Shown: positions 16,665-26,989, counted from the stretch's first letter. The stretch is 63,222 nt of DNA from Mesorhizobium sp. LNHC252B00 (GCF_000502955.1 NZ_AYWO01000007.1:111995-175216); one strand, 5' to 3'. The notes: a model not told the origin generated them from the sequence alone. Numbers and translations are program-made.

Positions 16665-18023
16665 ATGAACAGTCGCGTTGCCGTCATCGGAGCCGGTCCA
16701 TCCGGCCTGGCACAGCTCAGGGCTTTCAAGTCGGCGGCCGACAAGGGCGCCGACATCCCCGAGATCGTCTGCTTCGAAAAGCAGTCGGACTGGGGCGGCC
16801 TATGGAATTACACCTGGCGCACCGGCCTCGACGAGCACGGCGATCCTGTGCATGGCTCGATGTACCGCTACCTATGGTCCAACGGCCCGAAGGAATGCCT
16901 GGAATTCGCCGACTACACTTTCGAGGAGCATTTCGGCCGGCCGATCGGCTCCTATCCGCCGCGCGCCGTGCTGTGGGATTACATCAAGGGCCGTGTCGAG
17001 AAGTCGGGCGTGCGCAAATGGGTGCGCTTCAACAGCCCGGTGCGCATGGTCACCTTCTCGAACGAGACGAAGAAATTTACCGTCACCGCGCATGACCGCA
17101 CCAATGACGTCACCTACTCGGAAGAGTTCGACAATGTCGTCGTCGCTTCGGGGCATTTCTCGGTGCCCAACGTGCCCTATTTCGAGGGTTTCTCCACCTT
17201 CAACGGCCGCATCTTGCACAGCCATGATTTCCGCGACGCGATGGAATTCAAGGGCAAGGATATCCTGATCATCGGCCGTTCCTATTCAGCCGAGGACATC
17301 GGTTCGCAATGTTACAAGTACGGCGCCAAATCGATCACCACCAGCTACCGCTCGAAGCCGATGGGCTTCAAATGGCCGGAGAATTGGAAAGAGGTGCCGC
17401 TGCTGCAGAAGGTTGTCGGCAAGACGGCGCATTTCAAGGATGGCACTACTAGGGATGTCGACGCTATCATCCTGTGCACCGGCTACCTGCATTCTTTCCC
17501 GTTCCTGACCGACGATTTGAAGCTCAAGACCGCCAACCGCATGTGGCCGCTCGATCTCTACGAAGGCGTCGTCTGGGAGAAGAACCCGCAGCTTTCCTAT
17601 ATCGGCATGCAGGACCAGTTCTACACCTTCAACATGTTCGACGCGCAGGCCTGGTTCGCGCGAGACGTGATCATGGGCCGCATCAAGCTGCCGTCGGCCG
17701 AGGCGATGGCCGCGCACGGCGCGAAATGGCGGGCGCGTGAGGAAACGCTCGAAGACGCCGAGCAGATGATCTGGTTCCAGGGCGACTACACCAAGGAATT
17801 GATGGATCAGACCGACTATCCCGGTTTCGATGTCGAGGCGGTCAACCAGACCTTCATGGAGTGGGAGCACCACAAAGGCGAAGACATCATGAGCTTCCGC
17901 GACCACGCCTATCGCTCGCTGATGACCGGCACCATGGCGCCGTTGCATCATACGCCCTGGCTGCAGGCGCTGGACGATTCGATGGAGAGCTATCTGGAGG
18001 TAAAGGGGGTAGCGGCTGAGTAG
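16665..18023 (+). CDS. tmm: Trimethylamine monooxygenase (flavin-containing monooxygenase)
   Basis: This 452-residue class B flavin monooxygenase oxidises trimethylamine to trimethylamine N-oxide with NADPH and oxygen. The FAD motif [13 protein letters not shown] is at the N-terminus. The FMO fingerprint appears as [13 protein letters not shown], and the NADPH motif as [20 protein letters not shown]. Later segments [14 protein letters not shown] and [19 protein letters not shown] are typical of bacterial Tmm. Length matches the family (about 445-460). The ATG at 16665 follows GGGAGG; an upstream start at 16623 has no such site. It stands alone in its transcript, next to dmm and the regulator and with tmoXWV downstream. 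Confidence 0.92.
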   Translation: MNSRVAVIGAGPSGLAQLRAFKSAADKGADIPEIVCFEKQSDWGGLWNYTWRTGLDEHGDPVHGSMYRYLWSNGPKECLEFADYTFEEHFGRPIGSYPPRAVLWDYIKGRVEKSGVRKWVRFNSPVRMVTFSNETKKFTVTAHDRTNDVTYSEEFDNVVVASGHFSVPNVPYFEGFSTFNGRILHSHDFRDAMEFKGKDILIIGRSYSAEDIGSQCYKYGAKSITTSYRSKPMGFKWPENWKEVPLLQKVVGKTAHFKDGTTRDVDAIILCTGYLHSFPFLTDDLKLKTANRMWPLDLYEGVVWEKNPQLSYIGMQDQFYTFNMFDAQAWFARDVIMGRIKLPSAEAMAAHGAKWRAREETLEDAEQMIWFQGDYTKELMDQTDYPGFDVEAVNQTFMEWEHHKGEDIMSFRDHAYRSLMTGTMAPLHHTPWLQALDDSMESYLEVKGVAAE

Positions 18024-18052
18024 CTCCGGCCTCCGAACCGAAGGGTCGCATC

Positions 18053-18117
18053 AGCGAAAAGTGGATACCGGTTTTTGCTTCGCTGACCTCCGTTCGGAAA
18101 AGATCATGGTCAAATAA
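18053..18117. repeat. Dispersed intergenic repeat downstream of tmm
   Basis: TCAGCGAA (18051-18058) pairs with TTCGCTGA (18079-18086), and the sequence contains AGTGGATACCGGTTTTT and CGGAAAAGATCATG. These strings are typical of a short repeat common between genes in Mesorhizobium and relatives. The rest of the roughly 420-bp gap to 18443 shows no gene I can support. Confidence 0.5.
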
Positions 18118-18442
18118 GAAAACGAAAATAGAGTCCGCGGCTTAGGGTCAAAATCCAATCATTCTGAACGATCGAGTCCCGGCCCTTCTCGGCCATTTGA
18201 CGCCGAGAGCCTGGACGACGCAAGTTGACCCGATCACGACGCTCACTCCGGTCAGTGGTAACGTCCGGATTTGGCGCGCGATTCCGACCTCAGCGAACGA
18301 AGTTACGACACGCCATTCCAGTGTATGATTGCTTCGCCAAATTAGGTGTGCGCTGCAATAGCAGCCGGATTCAGTCGCGCTTGCCGAAGGGGCTGTCGGC
18401 TCTGGCGGGATTGGCGTAAGCTACAGCTAAGGGGGTGCACAC

Positions 18443-19537
18443 ATGCACCGCATCATCGCCATAGCGATCTTAGTTCTCGCGGCCGTGTTCAGCTCCGCGC
18501 GGGCGGAGGTGCTGATCGGCGTCTCGGCTGCGATGACGGGACGGCTCGCCTGGATCGGCGAGCAGGGACAGCGCGGCGCGGAGATGGCAGTGGCCGACGT
18601 CAACACGGCGGGCGGCGTGCTCGGCCAGAAGGTGAGGCTCATCTCGGTCGACGACTTCTGCGATCCCGAGCAAGCTGTGGCGGCCGCCAAGAAGCTGGTG
18701 GCTGACGGGGTCGTGCTCGTCGTCGGGCATTATTGCTCCGGGGCCTCGATCCCCGCATCAAAAGTGTACGAGGAGGCGGGCGTCGTTGAGATATCCCCAG
18801 GCTCGACCAATCCGCAGCTGACCGAACAGGGCCGTGCCAATGTCTTTCGCACCATTGGCCGCGACGACGCGCAAGGGTTCATCGCCGGCAACTACCTTGC
18901 CGATCGCTGGGGCAACAAGAAGATTGCGATCCTCCACGACAACTCGACCTATGGGAAGGGTCTCGCCGACGAGACCAGGAAGCAGCTGAACAAGCGGGGC
19001 GTGACTGAGGCCGTTTACGACGCATACATTCCCGGGAAGGACGACTATTCGGCCGAGGTCGCTGCGTTGCAGACCGCCGGCGTCTCGGCCTTGTATGTGG
19101 GTGGGTATCATGCCGAGGTTGCGCTGATTGCTCGCGCTGCACACGACAGTGGCTATACGCTTCAGCTCATATCCGGAGATGCTTTGGCGACCGAGGAATT
19201 TGCCCTGATCGCCGGCCCCGCGGCGGAGGGGACCCTCTTCACGTTCCCGGCGGACCCGAGGCGAAGCTCCGAAGCGGCCGCGGTCGTTGAGCAGTTCCGT
19301 GCGGAGAACTTCGAACCCGCGGGCTATACGCTGTTGAGCTACTGCGCGGTCCAGGTCTGGGCCCAGGCCGTCTCGAAGGCAGGTTCGCTGGAGCCGAAGG
19401 CCGTCATTGCGGCACTGCACGAACAGGAATTCGACACCGTCATCGGCCGGGTCGATTTCGACGACAAGGGCGACCTCACGAAGCAGAGCTGGGTTTGGTA
19501 CGTCTGGCGCGGCGGAGAGTACGTGCCGGTTGAATAG
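18443..19537 (+). CDS. Orphan periplasmic binding protein, branched-chain amino acid type (Peripla_BP_6)
   Basis: This 364-residue LivJ/LivK-type protein has a clear signal peptide (IAIAILVLAAVFSSARAEVL). Fold signatures include LIGVSAAMTGRLAWIGEQGQ, GAEMAVADVNTAGGVLGQKV, GHYCSGASIPASKVYEEAGV and FRTIGRDDAQGFIAGNYLAD. There is no permease or ATPase gene beside it. The next gene, 42 bp downstream on the same strand, encodes a membrane adenylate cyclase with a large periplasmic region. That arrangement suggests the protein is a ligand sensor rather than an importer subunit, which is an inference. It separates tmm from the tmo genes. Confidence 0.85.
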   Translation: MHRIIAIAILVLAAVFSSARAEVLIGVSAAMTGRLAWIGEQGQRGAEMAVADVNTAGGVLGQKVRLISVDDFCDPEQAVAAAKKLVADGVVLVVGHYCSGASIPASKVYEEAGVVEISPGSTNPQLTEQGRANVFRTIGRDDAQGFIAGNYLADRWGNKKIAILHDNSTYGKGLADETRKQLNKRGVTEAVYDAYIPGKDDYSAEVAALQTAGVSALYVGGYHAEVALIARAAHDSGYTLQLISGDALATEEFALIAGPAAEGTLFTFPADPRRSSEAAAVVEQFRAENFEPAGYTLLSYCAVQVWAQAVSKAGSLEPKAVIAALHEQEFDTVIGRVDFDDKGDLTKQSWVWYVWRGGEYVPVE

Positions 19538-19579
19538 GATTCGCTGATCGCCGGCGCGCCGGCTGAGACGTCTAGTCTG

Positions 19580-22087
19580 ATGAAGACCAGTGTGGCCGGA
19601 CTGTTCCGACTCGCCGAGATGCTTGAACGCCTCGGCATACGCGGCCGGCTGTTGCTCGCCTTTTTCGGGATCAGCGCCCTTGCGGTGCTAGCAACCGCTG
19701 CGGCGCTTTATGCCTTCCTCCAGGTTGGCGACGTCGTCGACCGAATTACCACGGATCGAGTGCCGTCGGCGCTCGCCTCCCTCCAGCTGTCGCGCCAGGC
19801 CGAACGGGTCGCTGCTGCCGCGCCATCGGTGCTGGCAGCGACAAGCAGGGCTCAGCACAGCGAGGTCTCGGCTGCCGTCGCGCTCGAGATGTCCCGCCTC
19901 GAGGCCCTGCGCACGGACCTCCGGGATGCCACGTCGGGCACAGTGCCTTTGGCCGAGATCGAGGAAGCCGCGATTGTTCTGAGGCGCAACCTGAAGGAGC
20001 TCGACTCTCTTGTTGTCGCCCGGCTCGACGTGGTAGCCCGTAAGGAGGAACTCCTGAACCGCCTCGCCGCGACGACGACCGGCAGCCAGCGCCTTGTCGC
20101 CACCGGCATCCTAGTGATGGATTCCAGGCTCCCGCAATGGCGGGCGGTCGCGGCCGACACGTCGCTGTCGGCTGATCGACGCGCAGCGGCGATGGCCGAC
20201 CTGGTCCAGGCGATTGCGGCCTACATCCCCCAGCAGAAGGCGCAGCTGGAGATCTCGGCGGTCAACGACGCGCTGGTGAAGGTCGCGAACGCGCCGACGC
20301 CGGGCGACCTGGCGTTGATCCTTTTTCCGCTACGCCGTTCGCTCACTGCTCTTGAAAAGGTTGCCACGGAGATCGACGAAAAGCTGCGGATCCGCTTCCG
20401 GCAGCGTGTCGACGAATTCAAGGGTTTGACCGACGGCGAGGACAGCATCCCCAAGGCGCGGGAGGACGAGTTTGGTGTCCTGGCACAGGGCGAAAGGCTT
20501 CTGGCCGAGAACAATCGACTGTCGCGCAATCTCACCGCTGGCGTCGATCGCCTGGTCGCCACGGCAGACCAGGAGATCGCTGCGTCCGGTCGCGAAGCCG
20601 CGCTCGTCCAGCGCTACGGCACCGCGGTTGTGCTCGGCTCCGCCTTCCTCAGCCTCCTGAGTTCGGTTCTGGTTGTCTGGCTCTATGTCGACCGCAGCCT
20701 CCTTGCCCGACTGGGGGCCGTGAGCCAGGGCATGCTCGCGATTGCGGGGGGCAACCTTCGTGCGCCGCTGCCCGCAGCTGGCAGCGACGAAATCGGGCGC
20801 ATGGCCGAAGCGCTGAGACTCTTCCGGGATACTGCTGTCGAGATCGAGGAAAAGAATCTGCGCGACGTTGCGGAAGCTCGTCAGCGGCTCATCGATGCCA
20901 TCGAAAGCATCTCCGAAGGATTCGCCCTGTACGACTGGGAGGACCGGCTCGTCCTCAGCAACAGCCGCTACCGCGAATTGCTCTACACCGGTCTGGAGAC
21001 CGAACTGACGCCCGGCACGACATTCGAGCAAATCATTCGCCGATCCGCTGAGCGCGGCTACATCAGGGACGCCGAGGGGCGGGTCGAGGAGTGGGTCGCC
21101 GAGCGCCTCTCGCGGCACCGCAACCCTGGCGAACCTTGGGTGCAGCGGCGAGGCGATGGGCGATGGGTCATGATCAGCGAGCGGCGGATCAGCGCCGGCG
21201 GCACGGTCGCCGTCTATTCGGACATCACTGAGCTGAAGCAAAGGGAGGAGAACCTCGCCGAGAAATCCGTGGTTCTGGAGGCGCTTTCCAGCAAGCTGGC
21301 GAAGTATCTGGCGCCCCAAGTGTATCGCTCGATATTCACCGGCCGCCAGGAGGTCAGGATCGCCAGCCAGCGGAAGAAACTGACAATATGCTTCTCCGAT
21401 ATCGCCGGCTTTACCGAGACCACTGACAAAATGGAATCCGAGGATCTCACCCAACTCCTCAATCACTATCTGACGGAAATGTCGAAAATTGCTTCGGATC
21501 ACGGCGCGACAATCGACAAATATGTCGGCGACGCGATCCTGATGTTTTTCGGCGATCCCGAGACTCGCGGCGTCAAGGAGGACGCGCTGGCTTGCGCGCA
21601 GATGGCACTTGCAATGCAAAAGCGGATTATCGAGCTTGCCGAAGTCTGGCGGGACATGGGGATCGAAACACCGCTGCGCTGTCGCATCGGCATCCATACC
21701 GACTACTGCACCGTCGGTAACTTCGGCAGCGAGGACCGGATGGACTACACGATAATCGGCGGCGCCGTGAATCTCGCCTCGCGCCTGGAGCAGGAGGCGC
21801 CGCCGGGGGCCATCCTCATTTCCTACGAGACGTTTGCGCAAGTGAAGGACTCAATCGACTGTGAGGAGCTGGGGCACGTCCAGGTCAAGGGGATCGCCTA
21901 TCCCGTCGCCACCTACCGCGTCATCGATCTGAAGGCCAATCTGGCGGCCGCTCGTTGTGCTGTTCGAACCGAGCTGCCGCACTTCAGGCTGGAACTTGAA
22001 CCGGAGCTGATGTCCCCTGACGAGCGTGGCGATGCCGCCACTGCACTTCGAGACGCGCTGGATCGGCTTTGTCACAAGCCCGGGTAG
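19580..22087 (+). CDS. Membrane adenylate cyclase with periplasmic sensor, HAMP, PAS and class III catalytic domain
   Basis: This is an 835-residue signalling enzyme. TM1 is at about 23-50, a mostly helical periplasmic domain at 51-345, and TM2 at 346-370. HAMP follows at 371-424, PAS at about 433-552, a linker ([16 protein letters not shown]) and a class III cyclase domain at 598-790. Catalytic residues are present: metal ligands Asp607 (FSDIAGF) and Asp651 (DKYVGDAIL), adenine-selecting Lys647 and Asp722 (MDYTIIGG), and transition-state Asn731 and Arg735 (NLASRLE). It should therefore make cAMP from ATP. It sits directly after an orphan periplasmic binding protein, a plausible sensory partner. 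The TM1-helix bundle-TM2-HAMP layout resembles chemoreceptors. The ligand is unknown. Confidence 0.9.
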   Translation: MKTSVAGLFRLAEMLERLGIRGRLLLAFFGISALAVLATAAALYAFLQVGDVVDRITTDRVPSALASLQLSRQAERVAAAAPSVLAATSRAQHSEVSAAVALEMSRLEALRTDLRDATSGTVPLAEIEEAAIVLRRNLKELDSLVVARLDVVARKEELLNRLAATTTGSQRLVATGILVMDSRLPQWRAVAADTSLSADRRAAAMADLVQAIAAYIPQQKAQLEISAVNDALVKVANAPTPGDLALILFPLRRSLTALEKVATEIDEKLRIRFRQRVDEFKGLTDGEDSIPKAREDEFGVLAQGERLLAENNRLSRNLTAGVDRLVATADQEIAASGREAALVQRYGTAVVLGSAFLSLLSSVLVVWLYVDRSLLARLGAVSQGMLAIAGGNLRAPLPAAGSDEIGRMAEALRLFRDTAVEIEEKNLRDVAEARQRLIDAIESISEGFALYDWEDRLVLSNSRYRELLYTGLETELTPGTTFEQIIRRSAERGYIRDAEGRVEEWVAERLSRHRNPGEPWVQRRGDGRWVMISERRISAGGTVAVYSDITELKQREENLAEKSVVLEALSSKLAKYLAPQVYRSIFTGRQEVRIASQRKKLTICFSDIAGFTETTDKMESEDLTQLLNHYLTEMSKIASDHGATIDKYVGDAILMFFGDPETRGVKEDALACAQMALAMQKRIIELAEVWRDMGIETPLRCRIGIHTDYCTVGNFGSEDRMDYTIIGGAVNLASRLEQEAPPGAILISYETFAQVKDSIDCEELGHVQVKGIAYPVATYRVIDLKANLAAARCAVRTELPHFRLELEPELMSPDERGDAATALRDALDRLCHKPG

Positions 22088-22362
22088 TAGGGCTTGGTCC
22101 ACAACGACCCCTCCCAATGGACGCAAGGAGTGGGATGTGAGACGCCACTCATTGGCAGAACGGTCGCTCTCAGTCTTCGAACTCGGGCGGAACGTCCGCA
22201 TCGGAGCCGAGACTTAACATTCACGGCATCGCCGGCAAGGTCCGGATATGGCGCGAGGCAGACGCCTAGTACGGCGAATGTCGCATTGGATCGGATTCCG
22301 ACCTTACCGGGTCATTCGGCCACGACCGGAAATGAAGCTCTGTGTTCGTTCGCTGACGAATC
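22088..22362. other. Intergenic gap between convergent cyclase and tmoV genes
   Basis: About 275 bp with no supportable gene or clear terminator. It contains GTCCGGATATGGCGCG (22240-22255) and GATTCCGACCT (22294-22304), which echo 18263-18278 and 18280-18290 upstream of the binding-protein gene, in the same order. Confidence 0.4.
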
Positions 22363-24345
22363 CTACCCCAGCCTCGCCCGTGCCTTCGCCGTCCAGGCGC
22401 TGAACAGCCGGTCGGCGACGATGCCGATGAAGGCTATTGCCAGGCCGGCGACGATGCCGCGGCCGGAATCGGCCTTGGACAACGCGATGAACACTTCCTG
22501 GCCGAGATCGCGCGTGCCGACCATGGCGCAGATGATGATCATTGCCAGCGCCATCAGGATCGTCTGGTTGACGCCGAGCATGATCTCCGGCAGCGCCAGC
22601 GGCAGTTGCACGCGAAAGAAGGTCTGGCGCGGCGTGCAGCCGGACACCTTGGCCGCCTCGATCAGCGCCGGCGGCACCTGCCTGATGCCGTGATTGGTGT
22701 AGCGGATCGCCGGCACCACCGCGAAGGCTATCGTTGCGATCATCGCGGTGACATCACCGACCCGAAACAGCATCACCACCGGGATTATGAAGCAGAAGGA
22801 AGGCAGCACCTGCAGCGTGTCGATGACCGGGGTGACGATCTTCTCGAAGCGGTCGCTGCGCGAGGCCATCAGCCCGATCGGGATGCCGATCAGACAAGCG
22901 ACGAAGGCCGAGATGCCGCAGAGATAGACGGTCGCCATGGTTTTTTCCCACAGGCCTGTGATGGCACAGAAGGCGGTCAGAGCGGCAACCAATACGGCCA
23001 GGCGGAAACCGCTAAGCTGATAGCCGGCGAGGCCGAGCAGGAAGACGGCACCCAGCCAGGGAAAGCCTTCGCAAAAGGCGCGCAGCGGATTCAGCAAATT
23101 GAGGATCAGCGCCACGCGAAACGCCTCGATCGCATCGAAGAAATTGATCGTGACCCAGTTCACCGCCGCCTTCCACAGCGGCGCGGTGGTGAAGGTGATC
23201 GCCTTCGGCACCGCCGCGAAGGCCGGCACGAACAGGCCGAGCAGCGTTGTCACGGCAAGGATGGCGATGGCCAGCGTCAGATTGGGGTAGCGTCGCCAGA
23301 GGCTCGCGCCGATCGCCTTATGGACATGACCCTTGGCCTGCTTGTGCGCGATGGCCTGGCTCAGTCGGTCGAGCGCGATGGCGAGCGCCACGATGGCGAG
23401 ACCGGCTTCCATCGCTTCGCCGACCTTCAGCGCGCGCAGTGCCAGGAGCACGTCGTAGCCGAGGCCACCGGCACCGATCATCGAGGCGATGATGACCATA
23501 TTCAGCGCCAGCATGATCACCTGGTTGACGCCGACCATCAGTGTCGGCCGCGCCGAAGGCAGCAGCACCCGCCACAATTTCTGGCGGGCCGTGCAGCCGG
23601 CCATTTCGCTGAAATCGTCGATCTCGGAGGGCACCCGCGACAGCCCCAGCATCGTCGCCCGCACCATCGGCGGCGTGGCGAAAATGGCGGTCGCGATCAT
23701 CGCCGAGACCGGGCTGTTGCCGAACAGCAGCAGCATCGGGATGAGGTAGGCAAAGGTCGGGATCGTCTGCATCAGGTCAAGGGCAGGGGAGACGATGAGC
23801 CTTTCGGCCCAAGGCTTGCGCCATGCCCATATGCCGGCGAACAGGCCGGTGACGATGCAGAACGGCACCGCGATCGAGATCAGCGCCAGCGTCAGCATGG
23901 CACTGGTCCATTGGCCGAACAGCGCGATATAGAGGAAGCAGCCGCCAACCAGCAGGCTGAGTTTCCGGCCGCCAACGGCATGTCCGGCGAGGAAGGCGGC
24001 AGCGCAGACGCCGACCCAGGACAGGCGCGGCAGGACATAGGCATCAATGCCATGACCGATCTTGAAATTCTTGGCCAGCAGGTTGAGCGCGAAATCGAGC
24101 GGCACGCCGAGCACAGCGGTGATCGAGCGGGTCAGCCACGACAGGTTCGACTTGATCCAGCGCATCAGCGCGCTGACCCAGTCGGCGACCGGCACGACGG
24201 CGCTTGCCGGATAGTTGACGGCCCAGGGCAGGCGGTCCTGCAGCAGGAAAACGACAAGCACGGCGGCAAGCGCGAACGCCCAGATCAGCAGCCAGATCTG
24301 AAGCGGTCGCGCCCTTGCTTCACTGGCACTTGCCGTCACCGTCAT
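22363..24345 (-). CDS. tmoV: ABC transporter permease, duplicated ProW-type (TMAO/quaternary amine importer TmoV-like)
   Basis: This 660-residue protein is a fusion of two ProW/OpuAB-like permease halves. Each half has a binding-protein-dependent transport signature: SEMAGCTARQKLWRVLLPSA in the first and IEAAKVSGCTPRQTFFRVQL in the second. Both are followed by the conserved proline-containing helix and GVNQ(V/T)IMLALNMVII-like segments. Double-length permeases of this kind occur in TmoXWV, the TMAO importer of roseobacters. Its 4-bp overlap with the ATPase gene and the linked binding protein complete the importer. Context next to tmm and dmm favours TMAO; glycine betaine or choline remain alternatives. 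Confidence 0.82.
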   Translation of the reverse strand: MTVTASASEARARPLQIWLLIWAFALAAVLVVFLLQDRLPWAVNYPASAVVPVADWVSALMRWIKSNLSWLTRSITAVLGVPLDFALNLLAKNFKIGHGIDAYVLPRLSWVGVCAAAFLAGHAVGGRKLSLLVGGCFLYIALFGQWTSAMLTLALISIAVPFCIVTGLFAGIWAWRKPWAERLIVSPALDLMQTIPTFAYLIPMLLLFGNSPVSAMIATAIFATPPMVRATMLGLSRVPSEIDDFSEMAGCTARQKLWRVLLPSARPTLMVGVNQVIMLALNMVIIASMIGAGGLGYDVLLALRALKVGEAMEAGLAIVALAIALDRLSQAIAHKQAKGHVHKAIGASLWRRYPNLTLAIAILAVTTLLGLFVPAFAAVPKAITFTTAPLWKAAVNWVTINFFDAIEAFRVALILNLLNPLRAFCEGFPWLGAVFLLGLAGYQLSGFRLAVLVAALTAFCAITGLWEKTMATVYLCGISAFVACLIGIPIGLMASRSDRFEKIVTPVIDTLQVLPSFCFIIPVVMLFRVGDVTAMIATIAFAVVPAIRYTNHGIRQVPPALIEAAKVSGCTPRQTFFRVQLPLALPEIMLGVNQTILMALAMIIICAMVGTRDLGQEVFIALSKADSGRGIVAGLAIAFIGIVADRLFSAWTAKARARLG

Positions 24346-25427
24346 GCGCCGGCCCTCGAGCGATCGATACCGGCCAGCAGATCGATCACCGCTTGCGGCG
24401 TCACCTCGCCGATCGGCTTGCCGGTGCCGTTGACCACCGCGAACGGCTTGTCGGCGGCAACGATACCGGCCGAGAAGCTGGCGATCTTGGCATCGGGCGA
24501 AACCGTGCCGCCATGCTCCGAGCCGTCGCAGGCGCGCATCAGGCTGCGAGCCGAAATCACCTTGGCGCGGTCAACGTCGCGGGTGAATTCGGCGACATAG
24601 TCGGTCGCCGGATTGACCACCAACTCCTCCGGCGTGCCGATCTGGATGACCTCGCCGTCCTTCATGATGGCGATGCGGTCGGCCAGCCGGATCGCCTCGT
24701 CGAAATCATGGGTGATGAAGACGATGGTCTTGTGCAGCATGGTCTGCAGCCGCATCAGCTCATCCTGCATCTCGCGGCGGATCAGCGGATCGAGCGCGGA
24801 GAACGGTTCGTCGAGAAACCAGATTTCCGGTTTGGTCGCCAGGCTGCGGGCGATGCCGACACGTTGCTGCTGGCCGCCGGAAAGCTCGCGCGGATAGAAA
24901 TGCTCCCGACCGCTTAAGCCGACGAGTTCGATAACCTCGCGGGACCGTGCCTCGCGCGTCGGCCGGTCCTGTCCCTGGATGCTGAGCGGAAAGGCGATGT
25001 TCTCCAGCACGTTGAGATGCGGCAGAAGCGCAAAATTCTGGAACACCATCCCCATGCGATGCCGCCGCAATTCGATCAGTGCTGCATCCGAGATTTTCAG
25101 GAGGTCCTTGCCCTCGAATTCGACCTTGCCGTGGGTCGGCTCGACCAGCCTCGACATGCAGCGCACCAGCGTCGATTTGCCGGAGCCCGACAGACCCATA
25201 ATGATGAAGATCTCACCCTGGCGGATTTCAAGATCGACGGCGCGCACCGCGCCGACAAGTCCGGCAGCAGCGACTTCAGCCATGCTGGCCTTGCCGTCGC
25301 GTTCTCGGATGAAGTTGGCCGCATTCGATCCGAACAGCTTCCAGACATTGCGGCAGGCAAGTTTTATCGGGCGGGCATCCTTTGGCGTGCCCGCCACGTT
25401 TGGCTCCTGTTCAATCTTGTCCGTCAT
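24342..25427 (-). CDS. tmoW: ABC transporter ATP-binding protein, ProV-type (TmoW-like)
   Basis: This 361-residue ATPase of the quaternary amine uptake family has a Walker A motif (MGLSGSGKSTLVRCMS), Q-loop (VFQNFALLPHLNVLENIAF), ABC signature (ELSGGQQQRVGIARSLA), Walker B (IWFLDEPFSALDP) and an H-loop (FITHDFDEA). The C-terminal region, about 270-350, is CBS-like (AVVNGTGKPIGEVTPQAVID), as in ProV. It overlaps tmoV by ATGA. A strong hairpin (25457-25486) lies between it and tmoX. Confidence 0.85.
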   Translation of the reverse strand: MTDKIEQEPNVAGTPKDARPIKLACRNVWKLFGSNAANFIRERDGKASMAEVAAAGLVGAVRAVDLEIRQGEIFIIMGLSGSGKSTLVRCMSRLVEPTHGKVEFEGKDLLKISDAALIELRRHRMGMVFQNFALLPHLNVLENIAFPLSIQGQDRPTREARSREVIELVGLSGREHFYPRELSGGQQQRVGIARSLATKPEIWFLDEPFSALDPLIRREMQDELMRLQTMLHKTIVFITHDFDEAIRLADRIAIMKDGEVIQIGTPEELVVNPATDYVAEFTRDVDRAKVISARSLMRACDGSEHGGTVSPDAKIASFSAGIVAADKPFAVVNGTGKPIGEVTPQAVIDLLAGIDRSRAGA

Positions 25428-25456
25428 TCAAACGTCCTTCTGGAACATCAATAATT

Positions 25457-25486
25457 GAGACCCGGCCGATCAAGCAGCCGGGTCTC
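25457..25486 (-). promoter_or_regulatory. Stem-loop between tmoX and tmoW
   Basis: GAGACCCGGC pairs with GCCGGGTCTC around a 10-base loop, and flanking TGGAAC/GTTCCA could extend the pairing. Such hairpins after a binding-protein gene commonly stabilise its mRNA or attenuate read-through, giving more binding protein than ATPase and permease. Confidence 0.6.
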
Positions 25487-25505
25487 ATTGTTCCAGTTGG
25501 AACGA

Positions 25506-26480
25506 TCACTGCGCCCAGGCTTTCCAGTCGGCCTCGTGGGCGGCGATCCAGGCTGCGGCGACATCTTCCGGCGTCTTGCCGCCGAGATCGATCTCGCCGC
25601 TCATCTTGTTGAGTTCGTCGGTGTCGACCGTGTAGGCCTTCGTCACCTTGTAGGCGACCGGCCATTTGTCCTTCATGCCGGCCCAGGAGTATTTCCAGAT
25701 CTCGCCATGCGGCTTGCCGCAATCATACTTGGCGTCGGGGTTCACGCCCCATTTCGGGTCGTTGTAGCACTCGGGCGTGTATTCGGGGAATTCAATCCAC
25801 TCGCCCTTGTACTTGGCCGGCGCCCAGTGCGGCGAATAGATCCACAGCATGATCGGCGCCTTGCGCTGGTAGGCGGAATCGAGTTCCGCGAACATCGCCG
25901 CGTCGGTGCCGGCATGGATGACGGTGAAGGGCAGCTTCAGTGCCTCGACGCGCTCGTCATCAAAGCCTTCCCATGTCACCGGCCCGCCGAGATAACGCCC
26001 TTTCGGTGTGGTTTCCGCCGTCGAGAAGGCCTCGGCGCATTTCGGGTCTTTCAGCGCTTCCCAATTGGGCAGGCCGGGGCACTTCTCCTTCATGTATTCG
26101 GGAAACCACCACTCTTCCTTGGCCTTTGGTCCGAGCTTGCCTAGCCGTTCGGTCTGTCCGGTCGCGTCGGAGGCCTTCATGGCCTCGCCTGCGGTCGTGT
26201 CCCAGAATTCCAGGCCGACATCGAGATCGCCATTGGTGAGACCGGTGGTCAGGCTGGAGAGGTAGTCGGCGGTCGGATATTCGACGGTATAGCCGAGCTT
26301 TTCCAGGATGCCGCCGAGGATCTTGGCGTTCAGATTGACGCTGGTCCAGTCGAACAGCGCGATCTTGATCGGATCGTTGGATTCCGGTGCGGCGGCTTGG
26401 GCGGACGGCGTCAGCAGGCCTAAGGTCGCGAGCGCGACGGCGCCCATCGAGAGTTTCGAGATGTGACTGCGAAATGACAT
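25506..26480 (-). CDS. tmoX: Periplasmic substrate-binding protein, OpuAC type (TMAO-binding TmoX-like)
   Basis: This 324-residue glycine-betaine/proline-type binding protein has a signal peptide (residues 1-29, ending PSAQA). It is rich in tryptophan at positions expected to line an aromatic cage: Trp45 (ALFDWTSVN), Trp93 (LEFWD), Trp124/125 (EEWWFPEY) and Trp213 (MLWIYSPHW). Such cages bind trimethylammonium-type ligands. With TmoW and TmoV it forms a complete importer, and the tmm and dmm context points to TMAO. Choline- or betaine-type ligands cannot be excluded. It is the first gene of the operon. The upstream 509-bp gap holds its promoter. Confidence 0.83.
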   Translation of the reverse strand: MSFRSHISKLSMGAVALATLGLLTPSAQAAAPESNDPIKIALFDWTSVNLNAKILGGILEKLGYTVEYPTADYLSSLTTGLTNGDLDVGLEFWDTTAGEAMKASDATGQTERLGKLGPKAKEEWWFPEYMKEKCPGLPNWEALKDPKCAEAFSTAETTPKGRYLGGPVTWEGFDDERVEALKLPFTVIHAGTDAAMFAELDSAYQRKAPIMLWIYSPHWAPAKYKGEWIEFPEYTPECYNDPKWGVNPDAKYDCGKPHGEIWKYSWAGMKDKWPVAYKVTKAYTVDTDELNKMSGEIDLGGKTPEDVAAAWIAAHEADWKAWAQ

Positions 26481-26989
26481 GCTTGTTCTCCTTCAAGCTG
26501 TGACAGTTTTATCGGTCGTTCCCTTCTTGCGGCTTTTCTTGATTGTGTTGGAAAGGCGGTTCGTTGCGCAAGGCCGTCGGCGCCAAATTGTTGCCCTGTC
26601 CTGGCCAACGCAGGCAAGATGGTGCTCAATTCTGGTGATGGTGGAAAATGCTGGGAGTCTCAGCGTCATAGCTGCCGACGGATCGCTGCGGGAGCGATCA
26701 TCTGCGGATCAATTGCCAGTCCTGCGGCGCCCTGCAAGGTGTTCCCATGATCCAGAGCATTTCCGGCGAAACACGATCGCCTCCATGCTCTATCCGTTTG
26801 TTTTTTACGCAATTCCGGCCGCAAAACCGCTTCGCACTTTTGCTGCAATTGCTCTCGGCTATCGACCCGGCAAGCCCCGTCTCGCCAAGGTCGTTTCATA
26901 GGATGAAATTATATATACCAAGGTTCATGTCGCGCAACGACTAACGCTTCGCGAAACGCATAAATTCAGACTGCAGGCGAAGTCGAAGC
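26481..26989. other. Intergenic region upstream of tmoX
   Basis: No gene I can support in about 510 bp; open frames here lack family resemblance. It should contain the tmoX promoter on the minus strand. GTGACAGTTTTATCGGTC at 26500-26517 matches the island motif only loosely, so I do not call it an operator. Confidence 0.4.

Noticed and set aside
18225..18419. 64-codon plus-strand frame between tmm and the orphan binding-protein gene
   Set aside because: No ribosome-binding site, no family pattern, and it overlaps intergenic repeat-like sequence.
26500..26517. Possible fourth copy of the methylated-amine motif upstream of tmoX
   Set aside because: Only about two thirds of positions match and the palindrome is lost; insufficient to call.
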